This document shows positions 31,603 to 40,800 of a DNA stretch of 41,177 nt, piece by piece; the first letter of the stretch is position 1, and every line of letters starts with the position of its first letter. Under the pieces are notes generated by a model. That model had not been told where the DNA came from. It did no database searches and saw nothing but the letters and a program-made list of their open reading frames with translations. Position numbers and translations under genes: made by a program. The stretch is from an uncultured Oscillospiraceae bacterium (GTDB lineage: Bacteria; Bacillota; Clostridia; Oscillospirales; Oscillospiraceae): contig CALXCU010000145.1 in NCBI GenBank assembly GCA_944386885.1, forward strand, positions 1 to 41,177. Reading direction: 5' to 3'.

Positions 31603-31629
31603 ACGGATGTTCTTAGAATTCAAACGGAT
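31599..31629. repeat. Direct repeat TCAAACGGAT next to the operon promoter
   Basis: TCAAACGGAT occurs at 31599-31608 and 31620-31629, 21 bases (two turns) apart. The first copy contains part of the LexA-box-like sequence; the second lacks the GTTC half, so it could be a degenerate second site. Confidence 0.55.
31601..31612 (-). promoter_or_regulatory. LexA-box-like operator
   Basis: On the minus strand GAACATCCGTTT fits GAAC-N4-GTTT/C, the form reported for clostridial LexA boxes. It touches the -35 of the operon that includes lexA. Binding is inferred from sequence and position. Confidence 0.65.
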
Positions 31630-31671
31630 TACGAAGTTCCTAAAAGGTGGGAAAAGATTGGCCCAAAGCCC

Positions 31672-31700
31672 TTGGGTAGGAGAGCGGGTTATGGTAAAAT
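31672..31700 (+). promoter_or_regulatory. Promoter of the ABC exporter operon
   Basis: TTGGGT and TAAAAT separated by 17 bases, giving a leader of about 70 bases. The leader holds a short GC-rich hairpin (GGGCGG...) just before the first gene, which may affect its translation. Confidence 0.6.
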
Positions 31701-31779
31701 AAAAAATCCAAATTCCAAAACCGGGGTTAAGGACCGGCGGGGCGGGCTGCTGCCGCCCTGGGGGACTAAGAAAGAAGGT

Positions 31780-33528
31780 ATGATCCCATTGCTCTCACTC
31801 TTCCTGACCCATTTACAGGGATATAAACGGGATGCGGTCAAATCCCCCCTGCTCATCACTTTGGAGGTCATCTGTGAGCTGCTTCTCCCCCTGGTGATGT
31901 CGGAGATCGTAGACAAAGCCATTCCCGCGGGGAACGTGGCCTACATCTTCCAGATGGGGGCGGCCATGCTGGCGCTCTCGGCGGTGGCCATGGCCTGCGG
32001 CGTATTGTCGGCCAAGTATGCGACCACAGCCAGCCAGGGCTTTGGCGCCAACCTGCGTCAGTGCCTGTTTGATAAGGTGCAGGAGTTCTCCTTTGCCGAC
32101 ATCGACCGCTTCTCCTCGGCCTCTCTTATCACCCGCATTACCAACGACGTCAACGCCATGACGATGATGCTGAATATGGGCCTGCGGATGCTGGTGCGCG
32201 CACCGGTGATGCTCATCACTGCACTGGTCATCAGCTTTACCCTGAACGCCCGGCTGGCCCTGGTGCTGGTGGTGGTGATCCCGCTGATGGTGTTGGCGGT
32301 TGGGGCGGTGATGCTGGTGTGCACCAAGCTCTTCGCCGTCATGCAGACCAAGATTGACCACCTGAATAACACCCTTCAGGAGAACTTGGTGGCCATCCGG
32401 GTGGTCAAGGCTTTCGTGCGGGAGGACTATGAACGGGCCAAATTCCGCCGCTCCAACGATGAGCTGATGGACGCGGCCCTCTCGGTGGGCCTGCGGATCA
32501 TCACCATTATGCCGGTGATGATGCTGGCGCTCAACGGCGCGACGGTGTCGGTGCTCTACCTGGGCGGCCGGATGATCATGGGAGGCGATTTTGATTTGGG
32601 TCGCCTCCAGGCGTTCATCAATTACATTGCCCAGATCCTCATGAGCGTCATGATGGTGGCGATGTCCCTGCTCCAACTCTCCCGGGCCCAGGCCTGCGCC
32701 CGGCGCATCAATGAGGTGCTGGACACGGAGCCTTCGGTGGAGAACCGGCCCGGCGCGGCAGAGCGCCCCCTTCCTGCCCCTGCAGGCGCCGTGGAGTTCC
32801 GCAGCGTTTCGTTCAAGTACGCCGCCGGAGGCACTGGAGACGATGTGCTCAAGGACATCAGCTTCACCGTCCGGCCGGGGCAGTTTGTGGCTATCGTGGG
32901 GGGTACCGGCACGGGTAAGTCCACCCTGGTCAACCTGATCCCGCGCTTTTACGACGTGACGGCGGGGGCGGTGCTCCTGGACGGGGTGGACGTGCGGGAT
33001 TACCCCCTGGAGGAGCTGCGCCGGCGCATCGGCATGGTGCTGCAAAACAATGTGCTCTTCTCGGGGACTATCCGGGAGAACCTGCTCTGGGGCGATCCGG
33101 AGGCCACCGAGGAGCAGATGCTCCAGGCCGCCAAAGACGCACAGGCCTATAACTTTGTCATGTCCTTCCCCGACGGATTTGACACCAATCTGGCCCAGGG
33201 CGGCGTCAACGTCTCCGGCGGACAAAAACAGCGGCTGTGTATTGCACGGGCCATGCTGCGCCGGCCGGCAGTGCTCATTCTGGATGATTCTACCTCGGCG
33301 GTAGACTCGGCTACTGAGGCGGCCATCCGGGCCTCCTTTGCCAAAAATTTAAAGGACACCACGGTCATCATCATCGCCCAGCGCATCTCCTCGGTGCAGT
33401 ACGCCGATGAGATTCTGGTCCTGGAGGACGACCACATCGCCGCCCGGGGGACCCATGAGGAGCTGTTGGCCACAAGCTCGATTTATCAGGAGATCTACCG
33501 GTCTCAGCAAGAGGGGGTGGGGGAGTAA
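31780..33528 (+). CDS. ABC exporter half-transporter, degenerate-site subunit
   Basis: A 582-residue half-transporter (six membrane helices, then ATPase). ATPase motifs: Walker A GGTGTGKST near 373-381, signature VSGGQKQR and Walker B VLILDDSTSAVD near 497-508. The residue that normally acts as catalytic Glu is Asp (LDD), as in the inactive-site partner of heterodimeric exporters such as TM287/288 and BmrCD. With the next gene it should form one such heterodimer, exporting drugs, lipids or peptides. The start (MIPLLSLF) has only a weak, very close AGAAGG; the open frame extends upstream through the promoter and is not coding there. Confidence 0.92.
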   Translation: MIPLLSLFLTHLQGYKRDAVKSPLLITLEVICELLLPLVMSEIVDKAIPAGNVAYIFQMGAAMLALSAVAMACGVLSAKYATTASQGFGANLRQCLFDKVQEFSFADIDRFSSASLITRITNDVNAMTMMLNMGLRMLVRAPVMLITALVISFTLNARLALVLVVVIPLMVLAVGAVMLVCTKLFAVMQTKIDHLNNTLQENLVAIRVVKAFVREDYERAKFRRSNDELMDAALSVGLRIITIMPVMMLALNGATVSVLYLGGRMIMGGDFDLGRLQAFINYIAQILMSVMMVAMSLLQLSRAQACARRINEVLDTEPSVENRPGAAERPLPAPAGAVEFRSVSFKYAAGGTGDDVLKDISFTVRPGQFVAIVGGTGTGKSTLVNLIPRFYDVTAGAVLLDGVDVRDYPLEELRRRIGMVLQNNVLFSGTIRENLLWGDPEATEEQMLQAAKDAQAYNFVMSFPDGFDTNLAQGGVNVSGGQKQRLCIARAMLRRPAVLILDDSTSAVDSATEAAIRASFAKNLKDTTVIIIAQRISSVQYADEILVLEDDHIAARGTHEELLATSSIYQEIYRSQQEGVGE

Positions 33529-35561
33529 TGCCTGGACCCAATCGCGCCCCCCGCGGGGGGTACCAAAAACCGAAAAACCTGCGCAAGACGGCCCTGCGCC
33601 TTTTGGGTTACTTGACGGCCAGCAAGCTGCCGCTGCTGGCGGTCTTTGGCTGCCTGCTGGTGTCGGTGTGCGCCAACTTGGGCGGCTCGTACATGATGCG
33701 GGGCATCATCAACAATTTTATCTGGTCGGGCTGTACCGACTTTGCCGGGCTGGGGCTGTCCATCTTGGGCCTGGTGGGAGTCTACCTGCTGGGGTGTCTG
33801 GCCACCTACGGTCAGTCGGCAACCATGGTCCGCCTGGCCCAGCGGGGGGTCAACCGCCTGCGCAGGGACCTCTTTGACAAGCTCCAGGGCCTGCCCCTCT
33901 CCTACTTCGACCGGCATCCCCACGGGGAGCTCATGAGCCGGTTTACCAACGACGCGGACAATGTGCAGCTGGCCCTGGAGCAGAGCGTGGTCTCCCTGTG
34001 CTCCAGCTGCCTGATGTTTGTGGGCCTGGTGTGCATGATGCTCCTGATCAATTGGAGGCTTTTCCTGGTCACCGCAGTGGTGCTGGCGGTGACGGTGCTC
34101 CTCTTTAACAAATTGGGCGGCCGCAGCCGCCGGTTTTACCGCGCCCAGCAGGCCGCCCTGGGCGAGGTAAACGGAAATATCCAGGAGATTATTGAGGGCC
34201 TGAAAGTAGTCAAGGCATTCACCCACGAAGAGCAGGCCAAAGAGCAGTTCCGCAGGCTCAACAACGCCTACCGGGACGCGGCTCAGAAGGCCAACTACTA
34301 CTCCATCATGATCATGCCCGTCTCGGGCAACCTGATGAACATCAGCTATGCCCTTACCGCCGCGTTCGGGGGGCTGCTCTCGGTGCTTCAGGGCTTTGAT
34401 TTAGGAGGGCTGGTGGTCTATCTCAACTACTCCAAACAGGTGGGTCAGCCCCTCAACCAGATCTCCCAGCAGATGACCACCCTCCTTTCCGCGATGGCGG
34501 GGGCCGAGCGCATTTTTGAGGTCATGGACACCCAACCGGAAGCGGATGGGGGCCAGGTCACGCTGGTGGGGGCGGAAAAGAACGGGGACGGGACCCTTGC
34601 TCCCTTCTCCGGCCAGGGACGTCCCAGAACCTGGGCCTGGAAGGTCCCGCGCTCCGCCGGGCTGGAGCTGGTGCGGGTCGCGGTAGATGCCGCCGGAGTC
34701 CCCTACGAAGATGCCGGGGGCGGCCGCCGGGCGTGGAAATACCCCGGCCCGGACGGAACGATGGGACTCCACCTGGTCCGGGGCGCCGTGCGGGATGTGT
34801 CGGGCGAGGACAGCTATCTCACCGAGCTGCGGGGCGCCGTGCGTTTCCTCCATGTGGATTTCTCCTATGTGCCCGGCAAGCAGGTGCTCAAGGATGTGTC
34901 AGTCTACGCCGATCCGGGGGAAAAGATCGCCTTCGTGGGCTCCACCGGCGCGGGCAAGACCACCATCACCAACCTGGTCAACCGCTTTTATGAGATTGAG
35001 GGGGGACTGATTACCTACGACGGCATCGACGTGAAGGTCATTCGAAAGGATGACCTGCGCCGGAGTCTGGGGGCGGTGCTCCAGGACACCCACCTCTTCA
35101 CCGGGACCATTCTGGATAACATCCGCTACGGTCGCCTGGATGCCACCGACGAGGAGTGCATTGCCGCAGCAAAGAGCGCCAACGCCCACTCCTTCATCCG
35201 CCGCCTGCCTGACGGCTACCACACCATGGTCACCGGGGACGGCGCCAACCTCTCCCAGGGACAGCGGCAGCTGCTGGCCATTGCCCGGGCCGCCGTGGCA
35301 GACCCGCCGGTGATGATCCTAGATGAGGCCACTTCTTCCATCGACACCCGCACGGAAGCCCTCATCGAACAGGGCATGGATGCCCTCATGGAGGGCCGGA
35401 CCGTGTTTGTGATTGCCCACCGGCTCTCCACCGTGCGCAATGCCAACTGCATCGTGGTCATTGAGCACGGAACAATTCAGGAAAAAGGAAGCCACACGGC
35501 CCTCCTAGAACAAAAAGGGCGCTATTATCAGCTCTATACTGGGCAATTCCAGCTCAATTGA
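33528..35561 (+). CDS. ABC exporter half-transporter, canonical-site subunit with linker insertion
   Basis: A 677-residue half-transporter that pairs with the preceding one; the TAATG junction couples their translation. Membrane helices occupy about residues 25-320. ATPase motifs: Walker A GSTGAGKTT near 470-478, signature LSQGQRQ and Walker B MILDEATSSID near 592-602 with a true Glu. Between membrane part and ATPase lies an insert of about 90 residues (near 342-430, with GRPRTWAWKVPRSAG and GGGRRAWKYPGPDG) that ordinary exporters lack. Similar insertions occur in clostridial homologues as far as I remember. A role in pairing or regulation is a guess. Confidence 0.92.
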   Translation: MPGPNRAPRGGYQKPKNLRKTALRLLGYLTASKLPLLAVFGCLLVSVCANLGGSYMMRGIINNFIWSGCTDFAGLGLSILGLVGVYLLGCLATYGQSATMVRLAQRGVNRLRRDLFDKLQGLPLSYFDRHPHGELMSRFTNDADNVQLALEQSVVSLCSSCLMFVGLVCMMLLINWRLFLVTAVVLAVTVLLFNKLGGRSRRFYRAQQAALGEVNGNIQEIIEGLKVVKAFTHEEQAKEQFRRLNNAYRDAAQKANYYSIMIMPVSGNLMNISYALTAAFGGLLSVLQGFDLGGLVVYLNYSKQVGQPLNQISQQMTTLLSAMAGAERIFEVMDTQPEADGGQVTLVGAEKNGDGTLAPFSGQGRPRTWAWKVPRSAGLELVRVAVDAAGVPYEDAGGGRRAWKYPGPDGTMGLHLVRGAVRDVSGEDSYLTELRGAVRFLHVDFSYVPGKQVLKDVSVYADPGEKIAFVGSTGAGKTTITNLVNRFYEIEGGLITYDGIDVKVIRKDDLRRSLGAVLQDTHLFTGTILDNIRYGRLDATDEECIAAAKSANAHSFIRRLPDGYHTMVTGDGANLSQGQRQLLAIARAAVADPPVMILDEATSSIDTRTEALIEQGMDALMEGRTVFVIAHRLSTVRNANCIVVIEHGTIQEKGSHTALLEQKGRYYQLYTGQFQLN

Positions 35562-35611
35562 GATCCTATACAAAAGCTAAAAAAATTTTTTGTAAAGATT
35601 AGCATTTGTAC

Positions 35612-35640
35612 TTGCTATTTCGGCAGGCGTAGGTTATAAT
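35612..35640 (+). promoter_or_regulatory. Promoter upstream of the riboswitch
   Basis: TTGCTA and TATAAT separated by 17 bases, leaving about 80 bases to the aptamer. A second TATAAT at 35715-35720, without a -35, would start RNA right at the aptamer and is the alternative. Confidence 0.7.
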
Positions 35641-35725
35641 GCCATTGCTTAAGGTTTTTAAGATTTCGATATGGATATAAAAATGTCTAAAACAAGCGAT
35701 TCATAGCAAAAGTTTATAATTCTTG

Positions 35726-35812
35726 TGAGGAAAAGAGCAAACTGAGCGAAAGTTCAGGACGCAAAGCATGAAGGCTAAAGCGGCGCAGGCCGCCAGGCTG
35801 GTTCGGCTGCCC
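35726..35812 (+). ncRNA. GEMM-I cyclic dinucleotide riboswitch aptamer (c-di-GMP or 3',3'-cGAMP)
   Basis: The aptamer core is complete: GAGCAAA, stem CTGAGC with GAAA tetraloop and GTTCAG, then GACGCAAAGC, followed by AAGGCTAAAG, a second hairpin (GCGGC / GCCGC) and CCAGGCTGGTTCGGCTGCC. Aligned with the Vc2 aptamer of Vibrio cholerae, the stacking A47 is A at 35763, and position 20, which is G in most c-di-GMP aptamers, is A at 35736. That change is the one reported to switch preference toward 3',3'-cGAMP or to make the RNA accept both. The downstream terminator is the likely expression platform. Confidence 0.87.
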
Positions 35813-35861
35813 TAAGCGGGGGATGCGGAACGCAGCCGTTGAGCGTCATGGCGAGATCGGA

Positions 35862-35896
35862 AGAGCGGGCAGCGTACCAAGTTGCCCGCTCTTTTT
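35862..35896 (+). terminator. Terminator of the riboswitch expression platform
   Basis: A 10-bp perfect stem (AGAGCGGGCA / TGCCCGCTCT) with an 11-base loop and TTTTT, 50 bases past the aptamer and about 115 bases before the gene. GGCTGC in the aptamer's 3' strand (35805-35810) could pair with GCAGCC (35832-35837), an alternative fold that may link ligand binding to termination. Two short hairpins (35916-35934, 35953-35969) follow, and nothing else coding is seen in the 448-base gap. Confidence 0.85.
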
Positions 35897-36009
35897 GGCA
35901 CTTTAAGGGCCGGTTTTGCGCGGATGTCATACGCGCTTAGAGAGATAAAATGCCCACGGGCTGAGCGTGGAACTGGAATATTTTTAGAGAGAATAAGGAG
36001 ATGACACCC

Positions 36010-37728
36010 ATGAATCAGACGTACTGCACGCATACCGGGAAGGCCTCGGTAGAGAAACCTTGGCTGAACTACTACCCGGAGCATATGCGCCGTTTTGCCG
36101 CGCCTCACATGACCCTGAGCGCTTTCCTCCAAGAGCAGAATCAAGACCACGATAAGCCCACCATTGAGTATTATGGGGGCCGATTTAGCCTTAATCGCCT
36201 TCTCGCCGAGGCAGATAAGGCCGCCCGGGCGCTGGCCGCTCTGGGCGTAAAAGAGGGAGATGAGATCCCGGTATTCCTGTCCATGGTACCCGAGTTCTTC
36301 GTTCTGCTCCTGGCGGCGGAGAAGATCGGCGCCGCCCTCATCTGCCGGGACGGCACAGTGGAAGAAAATCAGGAGGCTGTCCGCCGTTCGGGCGCGAAGG
36401 TCCTGTTTGCCCACGACTTCCTCTCCATGGAAGAGCTGGAGCTGGACCGCCAGGCCAGCAGCCTGGAGCATGTCGTTCTCGTCTCCCCCTACCAGAGCGC
36501 TGTGCGGGAGGAGGTGCCCGACTATGTAGCGAGGCACATTGCCGGGCGCTACCCGGAGCACCCCGCCGGCGGGGAGGAGTGCATGGACTGGGATACGTTC
36601 CTGGCCGGGGGCGAGGGATTTACCGGCAGCTACGAGGCGCCGGCGGACCCGGACCGTTCCCTCTACCACCCCTATACCAGCGGCTCCACCGGTCCGTCAA
36701 AGGAGCTGATCCACACGGCTGCCTCCATGGAGGGCGTCATCTCCCAGCTTATCATTCCCTCGCCGGTACAGATCAGCTGGCGGGTCCTGCTCTGTCTCCT
36801 GCCCCCCTCTCTGATCGCCATGGTCAGCCCCATGGTTCTCTACCGGATTGCCACCACCGATCTGATTATCCTCTCCCCCTTCTGTGATGAAAAGGACATT
36901 GACCTGGAGTTTTTACGCCATAAGCCCAACCTGATGATGGCTATCCCCATGATGGCTGAGATCCTTATGGAGAGCAAGCGCATCCCCGAGGACTATGACA
37001 TGAGCTTCATGCTGGTTATGGGCGGCGGTGCGGACCCCATGCACAACAAATTCCTGCGCCGGGTACAGGATTTCCTGGCCAAGCATGGCTCTCCCGCCAC
37101 CTATTCCATGTGTTACGGCCTGAGTGAGGCCGGCTCCACCGCGACCAACCCCCACGCCAACAGCAGCTTCATGGACTGCGGCAGCGGGATTCCCATGCAG
37201 GGTGTTGTGATCTCGGTCTTTGAGAAGGACAGCCAGAAGGAGCTGGACTACGGCCAGCTGGGCGAGATCTGCGTCCAGAGCCCGGGAAATATGGCGGGCT
37301 ATACAGATCCGGAGGCTACCGAAAAGACCCTTCAGCGTCACCCGGACGGCCTGCTGTGGGTCCACACCGGTGATTTTGGTTACATGAACGAGAAGGGCGA
37401 GCTCTTCGTCCTGGGCCGGGGCCTTACGGAGCGCTACGGCGGCGGTTACCTGTTCTGCCTGCCCATGGAGAATAAAGTGGTAGAGGTCCCCGGGGTGGAG
37501 GACTGCTTTGTGGTCACCGTTCCGGATAAGGAGCACCCGGGCTATTTCCTGCCCTACCTGTTCCTGGTGCCCGAGGACGGCGCCGTTCTGGAGGACCTGG
37601 AGAAGGGGATCCATGACGCGCTGGAGCCCCATGAGCGCCCGGTGCGCATTACGCTGATCAAGCATCGGGAGTACTTCCACTTTAAGACCAACCGCCGTGT
37701 GCTGGCGGCCCAGATCATGAGCGAATAA
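36010..37728 (+). CDS. AMP-ligase-like (ANL superfamily) protein
   Basis: A 572-residue protein of the acyl-CoA synthetase/adenylation superfamily. Motifs: A3 YTSGSTGPSKELIHT near 222-236, A5 CYGLSEAGSTATN near 369, A7 HTGDFGYMNEKGELF near 450-465 followed by LGRGLTERYGGGYLF. The core is altered: the hinge Asp region reads LGRGLTERYGG, and the C-terminal catalytic Lys motif (TxxGK) reads TNRRV near 557-561, with Arg where Lys is expected. Hence adenylation may work but the usual second step may not. I prefer the second of two in-frame ATGs, ten bases after AAGGAG. It is under the riboswitch and precedes a very large secreted protein. Substrate unknown. Confidence 0.85.
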   Translation: MNQTYCTHTGKASVEKPWLNYYPEHMRRFAAPHMTLSAFLQEQNQDHDKPTIEYYGGRFSLNRLLAEADKAARALAALGVKEGDEIPVFLSMVPEFFVLLLAAEKIGAALICRDGTVEENQEAVRRSGAKVLFAHDFLSMEELELDRQASSLEHVVLVSPYQSAVREEVPDYVARHIAGRYPEHPAGGEECMDWDTFLAGGEGFTGSYEAPADPDRSLYHPYTSGSTGPSKELIHTAASMEGVISQLIIPSPVQISWRVLLCLLPPSLIAMVSPMVLYRIATTDLIILSPFCDEKDIDLEFLRHKPNLMMAIPMMAEILMESKRIPEDYDMSFMLVMGGGADPMHNKFLRRVQDFLAKHGSPATYSMCYGLSEAGSTATNPHANSSFMDCGSGIPMQGVVISVFEKDSQKELDYGQLGEICVQSPGNMAGYTDPEATEKTLQRHPDGLLWVHTGDFGYMNEKGELFVLGRGLTERYGGGYLFCLPMENKVVEVPGVEDCFVVTVPDKEHPGYFLPYLFLVPEDGAVLEDLEKGIHDALEPHERPVRITLIKHREYFHFKTNRRVLAAQIMSE

Positions 37729-37752
37729 GATTCTAAGGGAGATAACAGGCAT

Positions 37753-37784
37753 GGCGGGGTGCGAGCGGCCATTTGCGCCCCGCC
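37753..37784 (+). other. GC-rich hairpin between the AMP-ligase and the secreted-protein gene
   Basis: GGCGGGGTGCG can pair with CGCCCCGCC (one bulged T). It lacks a T-run, so it is more likely an RNA-stability or processing element in a shared transcript than a terminator. It sits 25 bases after the ligase stop and 44 before the next gene. Confidence 0.5.
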
Positions 37785-37827
37785 GCCTGAGAATGATATC
37801 TCAAATCCTGAAAAAGGGAGGAATTCG

Positions 37828-40800
37828 ATGAAATTGAAATGGAAGAAGCTCTTGGCCTTGGCCCTGACGGCGGCCATGGCCCTGAGCACCCTGCCTGCCA
37901 CGGCGATGGCCGTGACCCCCACCACCAAGTCGGTGGGCAGCGTGGGCGAGTCCCTGAGCGGGAGCCAGGACTTAATTGCCGCGGCCATTGCCAAGCTCCA
38001 GGCCGAGGGCAAGGAGCTCCAGCCCCAGCAGGACGATAAGGCCCTGGAGAAGGCCGTGGAGGCGGCCAGCGGCCTGACGCTCAACGAGGTCAAGAGCACC
38101 ATCGGCCTGGACCTGTTCGCCAACCGGGAGACCGGCGTGGTGGAGACGGCCATCTACCAGCTGGATGCCGAGACCATGGACGCGGTGATGGAGCTGGTCC
38201 TGAAGGACAACTTCCTCACGGACAAAATCACTTACGAGTATATTCTTGACGAGGCCGGCAAGGTCCTGCAGATCAAATACGAAATGCAGGAGACCTTTGC
38301 TCTGGGCCTGGACGAGCTGGAAGAGACCGGGGAAGCTGCCCTGGCCGACGCCGTCTCCGAGCTGACGGAGGAGGCGGAGCGCGAGGCCGCCGCGCTCCAG
38401 CTCGTCCCTTTTGCCCTGCCCGCCGCTGAGACTCCCGAGGAGTCCGGCGGCGAGGAGGGCGAAGAACCTGCGGAGCCTTCCGCGGAGCCCTCTGCGCTGC
38501 CTTCGGAAGAACCCTCTGAAGAGCCCTCCACAGAGCCTTCCGCAGAGCCCTCCACAGAGCCTTCTGCGGAGCCCACAGCTTCCCCCGTCCCCAGCGCTGA
38601 TCCCACTGCCGCCCCTTCGCAGGAGCCTGTGGAGGCCCAGTACACCGTGCAGTTCCTCTGGGAGCGGGTGGATACGCCCGTCCTGGACGAGAATGGCGAC
38701 CCGGTCTATCGCATTGGCTACAGTGCGGAGTACGGCCTGAGCTACTACCCCACTTATACTTACGACTGGAATTGCACCGGCGCGGTATTGACCAGCATTG
38801 CCGACCCCACTCAGACCATCACGTTGACCCAGGACCAGATCATGGTCCAGGAGCAGGTCGTGGACCTGTCTGAGTACGCCCCGGCGATGGGTCTGCCCGA
38901 AGGCACCCAGCTGCTCAATGTCTATAAGGCTGCCGTGGCCATCGGACCCGAGGGCGCGGTATACCAGGAGGTCAAGGACATCACGATGGAGCGCCTGATG
39001 ATCTCCTGGGGCGAACTGACGACCTTCAATGCCGCCCATGCCGATTACTACGGCGTGTCCACCCCCTACTGGACCAGCAAGCAGACTGACGCCACCCCCC
39101 TGGGCGCCATGCTGGCCCTCATCAGCCAGGAGCCTGACGCGCAGATCCCCTCCTGCATCCTGGAAATGTACATCCCCCAGATGAGCCAGCTCTTCATGGC
39201 CGCTGTCATTATGTACGGCGACATGCTCCTGGCCGTCCGCGACCTGGCCATGGAGGCGGTGGAGGGCGTGGAGGACCCGGTGAGCCGCCTGCTCATCCTC
39301 CACGACTGGATGGCTAATATGGCCAGCTTTGACATGAACAGCATCATGCAGCTTCAGACCGGCGGGTCCTCTCCCTCCCCCCTGAGCATGACCCCCTTCG
39401 GCATCTTCCTCAGCGGCCAGAACGATCCCCTGGGCCAGCTCTCCGACTACGGCGTGAACTGCCTGGGCTACGCGGCGGGCTACGCCTGGCTGGTGCAGAA
39501 CGCCTTCCCTGAGGTCTATAAGAATGCCGACGGCTCCTGGAAGAGCGCCGACGAAGTGGATCACATGGTGGATATCGTGAAGATCAAGTTCGACGCCGAT
39601 GTGGCCGCGAGCAGCGTGGCCGGCGACAACTCCGGCTTCGGCGGCCAGCGCTTCAACGAGCCCCACTACTTCAACGCCGTCAAGGTCACCCGGGACGTGA
39701 TGGACGAGGATGGCAATCCCACCGGCGAGACCGCGACCAACTGGTACTATGTGGACGCCTGCTACAATGACATCTCCGTGGAGGTGTTCAGCCAGTACCG
39801 CGTGGAGACGGAGGGCAACATCTCCCACATGTACTTCCTGGTCTCCCCCACCGCCCTGGCGGAGCAGTTTGATGGCAACTACGACTACATCGACTCCCTC
39901 TACGACGGCGGCTACTATGAGAAGACCAACCCCGACCCCAATGACCCCACCGCCAACACCCCTGACATGTGGGAGTTTATCCCCTATGAGAACGGCGAGG
40001 AGACTGCCTACGACGACCGCACCTTCCAGGAGGCCTGGTTCAGCGGCGTGGTCAGCCAGATCATCCCCTACAATGGCTACTGGTACTATGTGGACGGGAT
40101 GAACTACCTCTCCATGATGGACAGCTATGAAGAGATGGGCGACATCATGGACTCCGACATCTTCGGCGACCTGATGGAGAGTATGGGCGATATGGGCCTG
40201 GACCTCTTCAGCATGGACAACCAGCTCAAGCGCCGTCCCATGGATGCCCCCAATGAGCCGGCCGCCGAGAGTGAGAGCGGTTTCGGCGACTGGGGCGATA
40301 TGGACTGGGACAACATCGACTGGGACAATATGGACTGGGAAGAGATGTTTGGCGATATGGACTTCGGCTCCGGCCTCTTTGGCCAGGACGAGGACCCCTA
40401 TGGCCAGGTGATTTTCGACTATGGCACCGGCGATGTGTACTTCTACAAGGACGATTCCACGGAGCCTGCCACCACCCGGGAGGGACTCTATGCCGATCTG
40501 GTGGCTGAGGACCAGGCCTATCGGGACAAGATGCCTGATTTGAATCACTCCCTGGCCCTGTATGACGGAGAGCTCTATCTGAACCTGAGCAATCAGATCC
40601 TCACCTATGACCTCTCCAACGGGAATATGGCCACCTTCAAGGAGTACGAGGATGTGTATGCCGCCACCGACAAGCGGCCCTTCGTGGGCATGTCCTTCAC
40701 CGCTGTGGAGGAAAATGATCCCGACGTCCTCTTCCACTTCCGCTACCTGCCCCTGGCCAGCATCAGCATCCACGATGATGTGGCTCTGACCATTGATGAG

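Noticed and set aside
31813..33225. A 470-residue minus-strand open frame rich in His and Gln
   Set aside because: Antisense to the first ABC subunit. The His-rich appearance comes from reverse-reading of GTG/ATG-rich membrane codons.
35561..36009. A small gene in the 448-base gap before the AMP-ligase
   Set aside because: No frame with a ribosome site is present. The gap is explained by promoter, riboswitch and terminator.
37972..40773. A 933-residue minus-strand open frame
   Set aside because: It is antisense to the large secreted protein, which has a signal peptide, ribosome site and clear domains. The His/Val/Gly-rich translation is typical of a reverse frame in GC-rich coding DNA.
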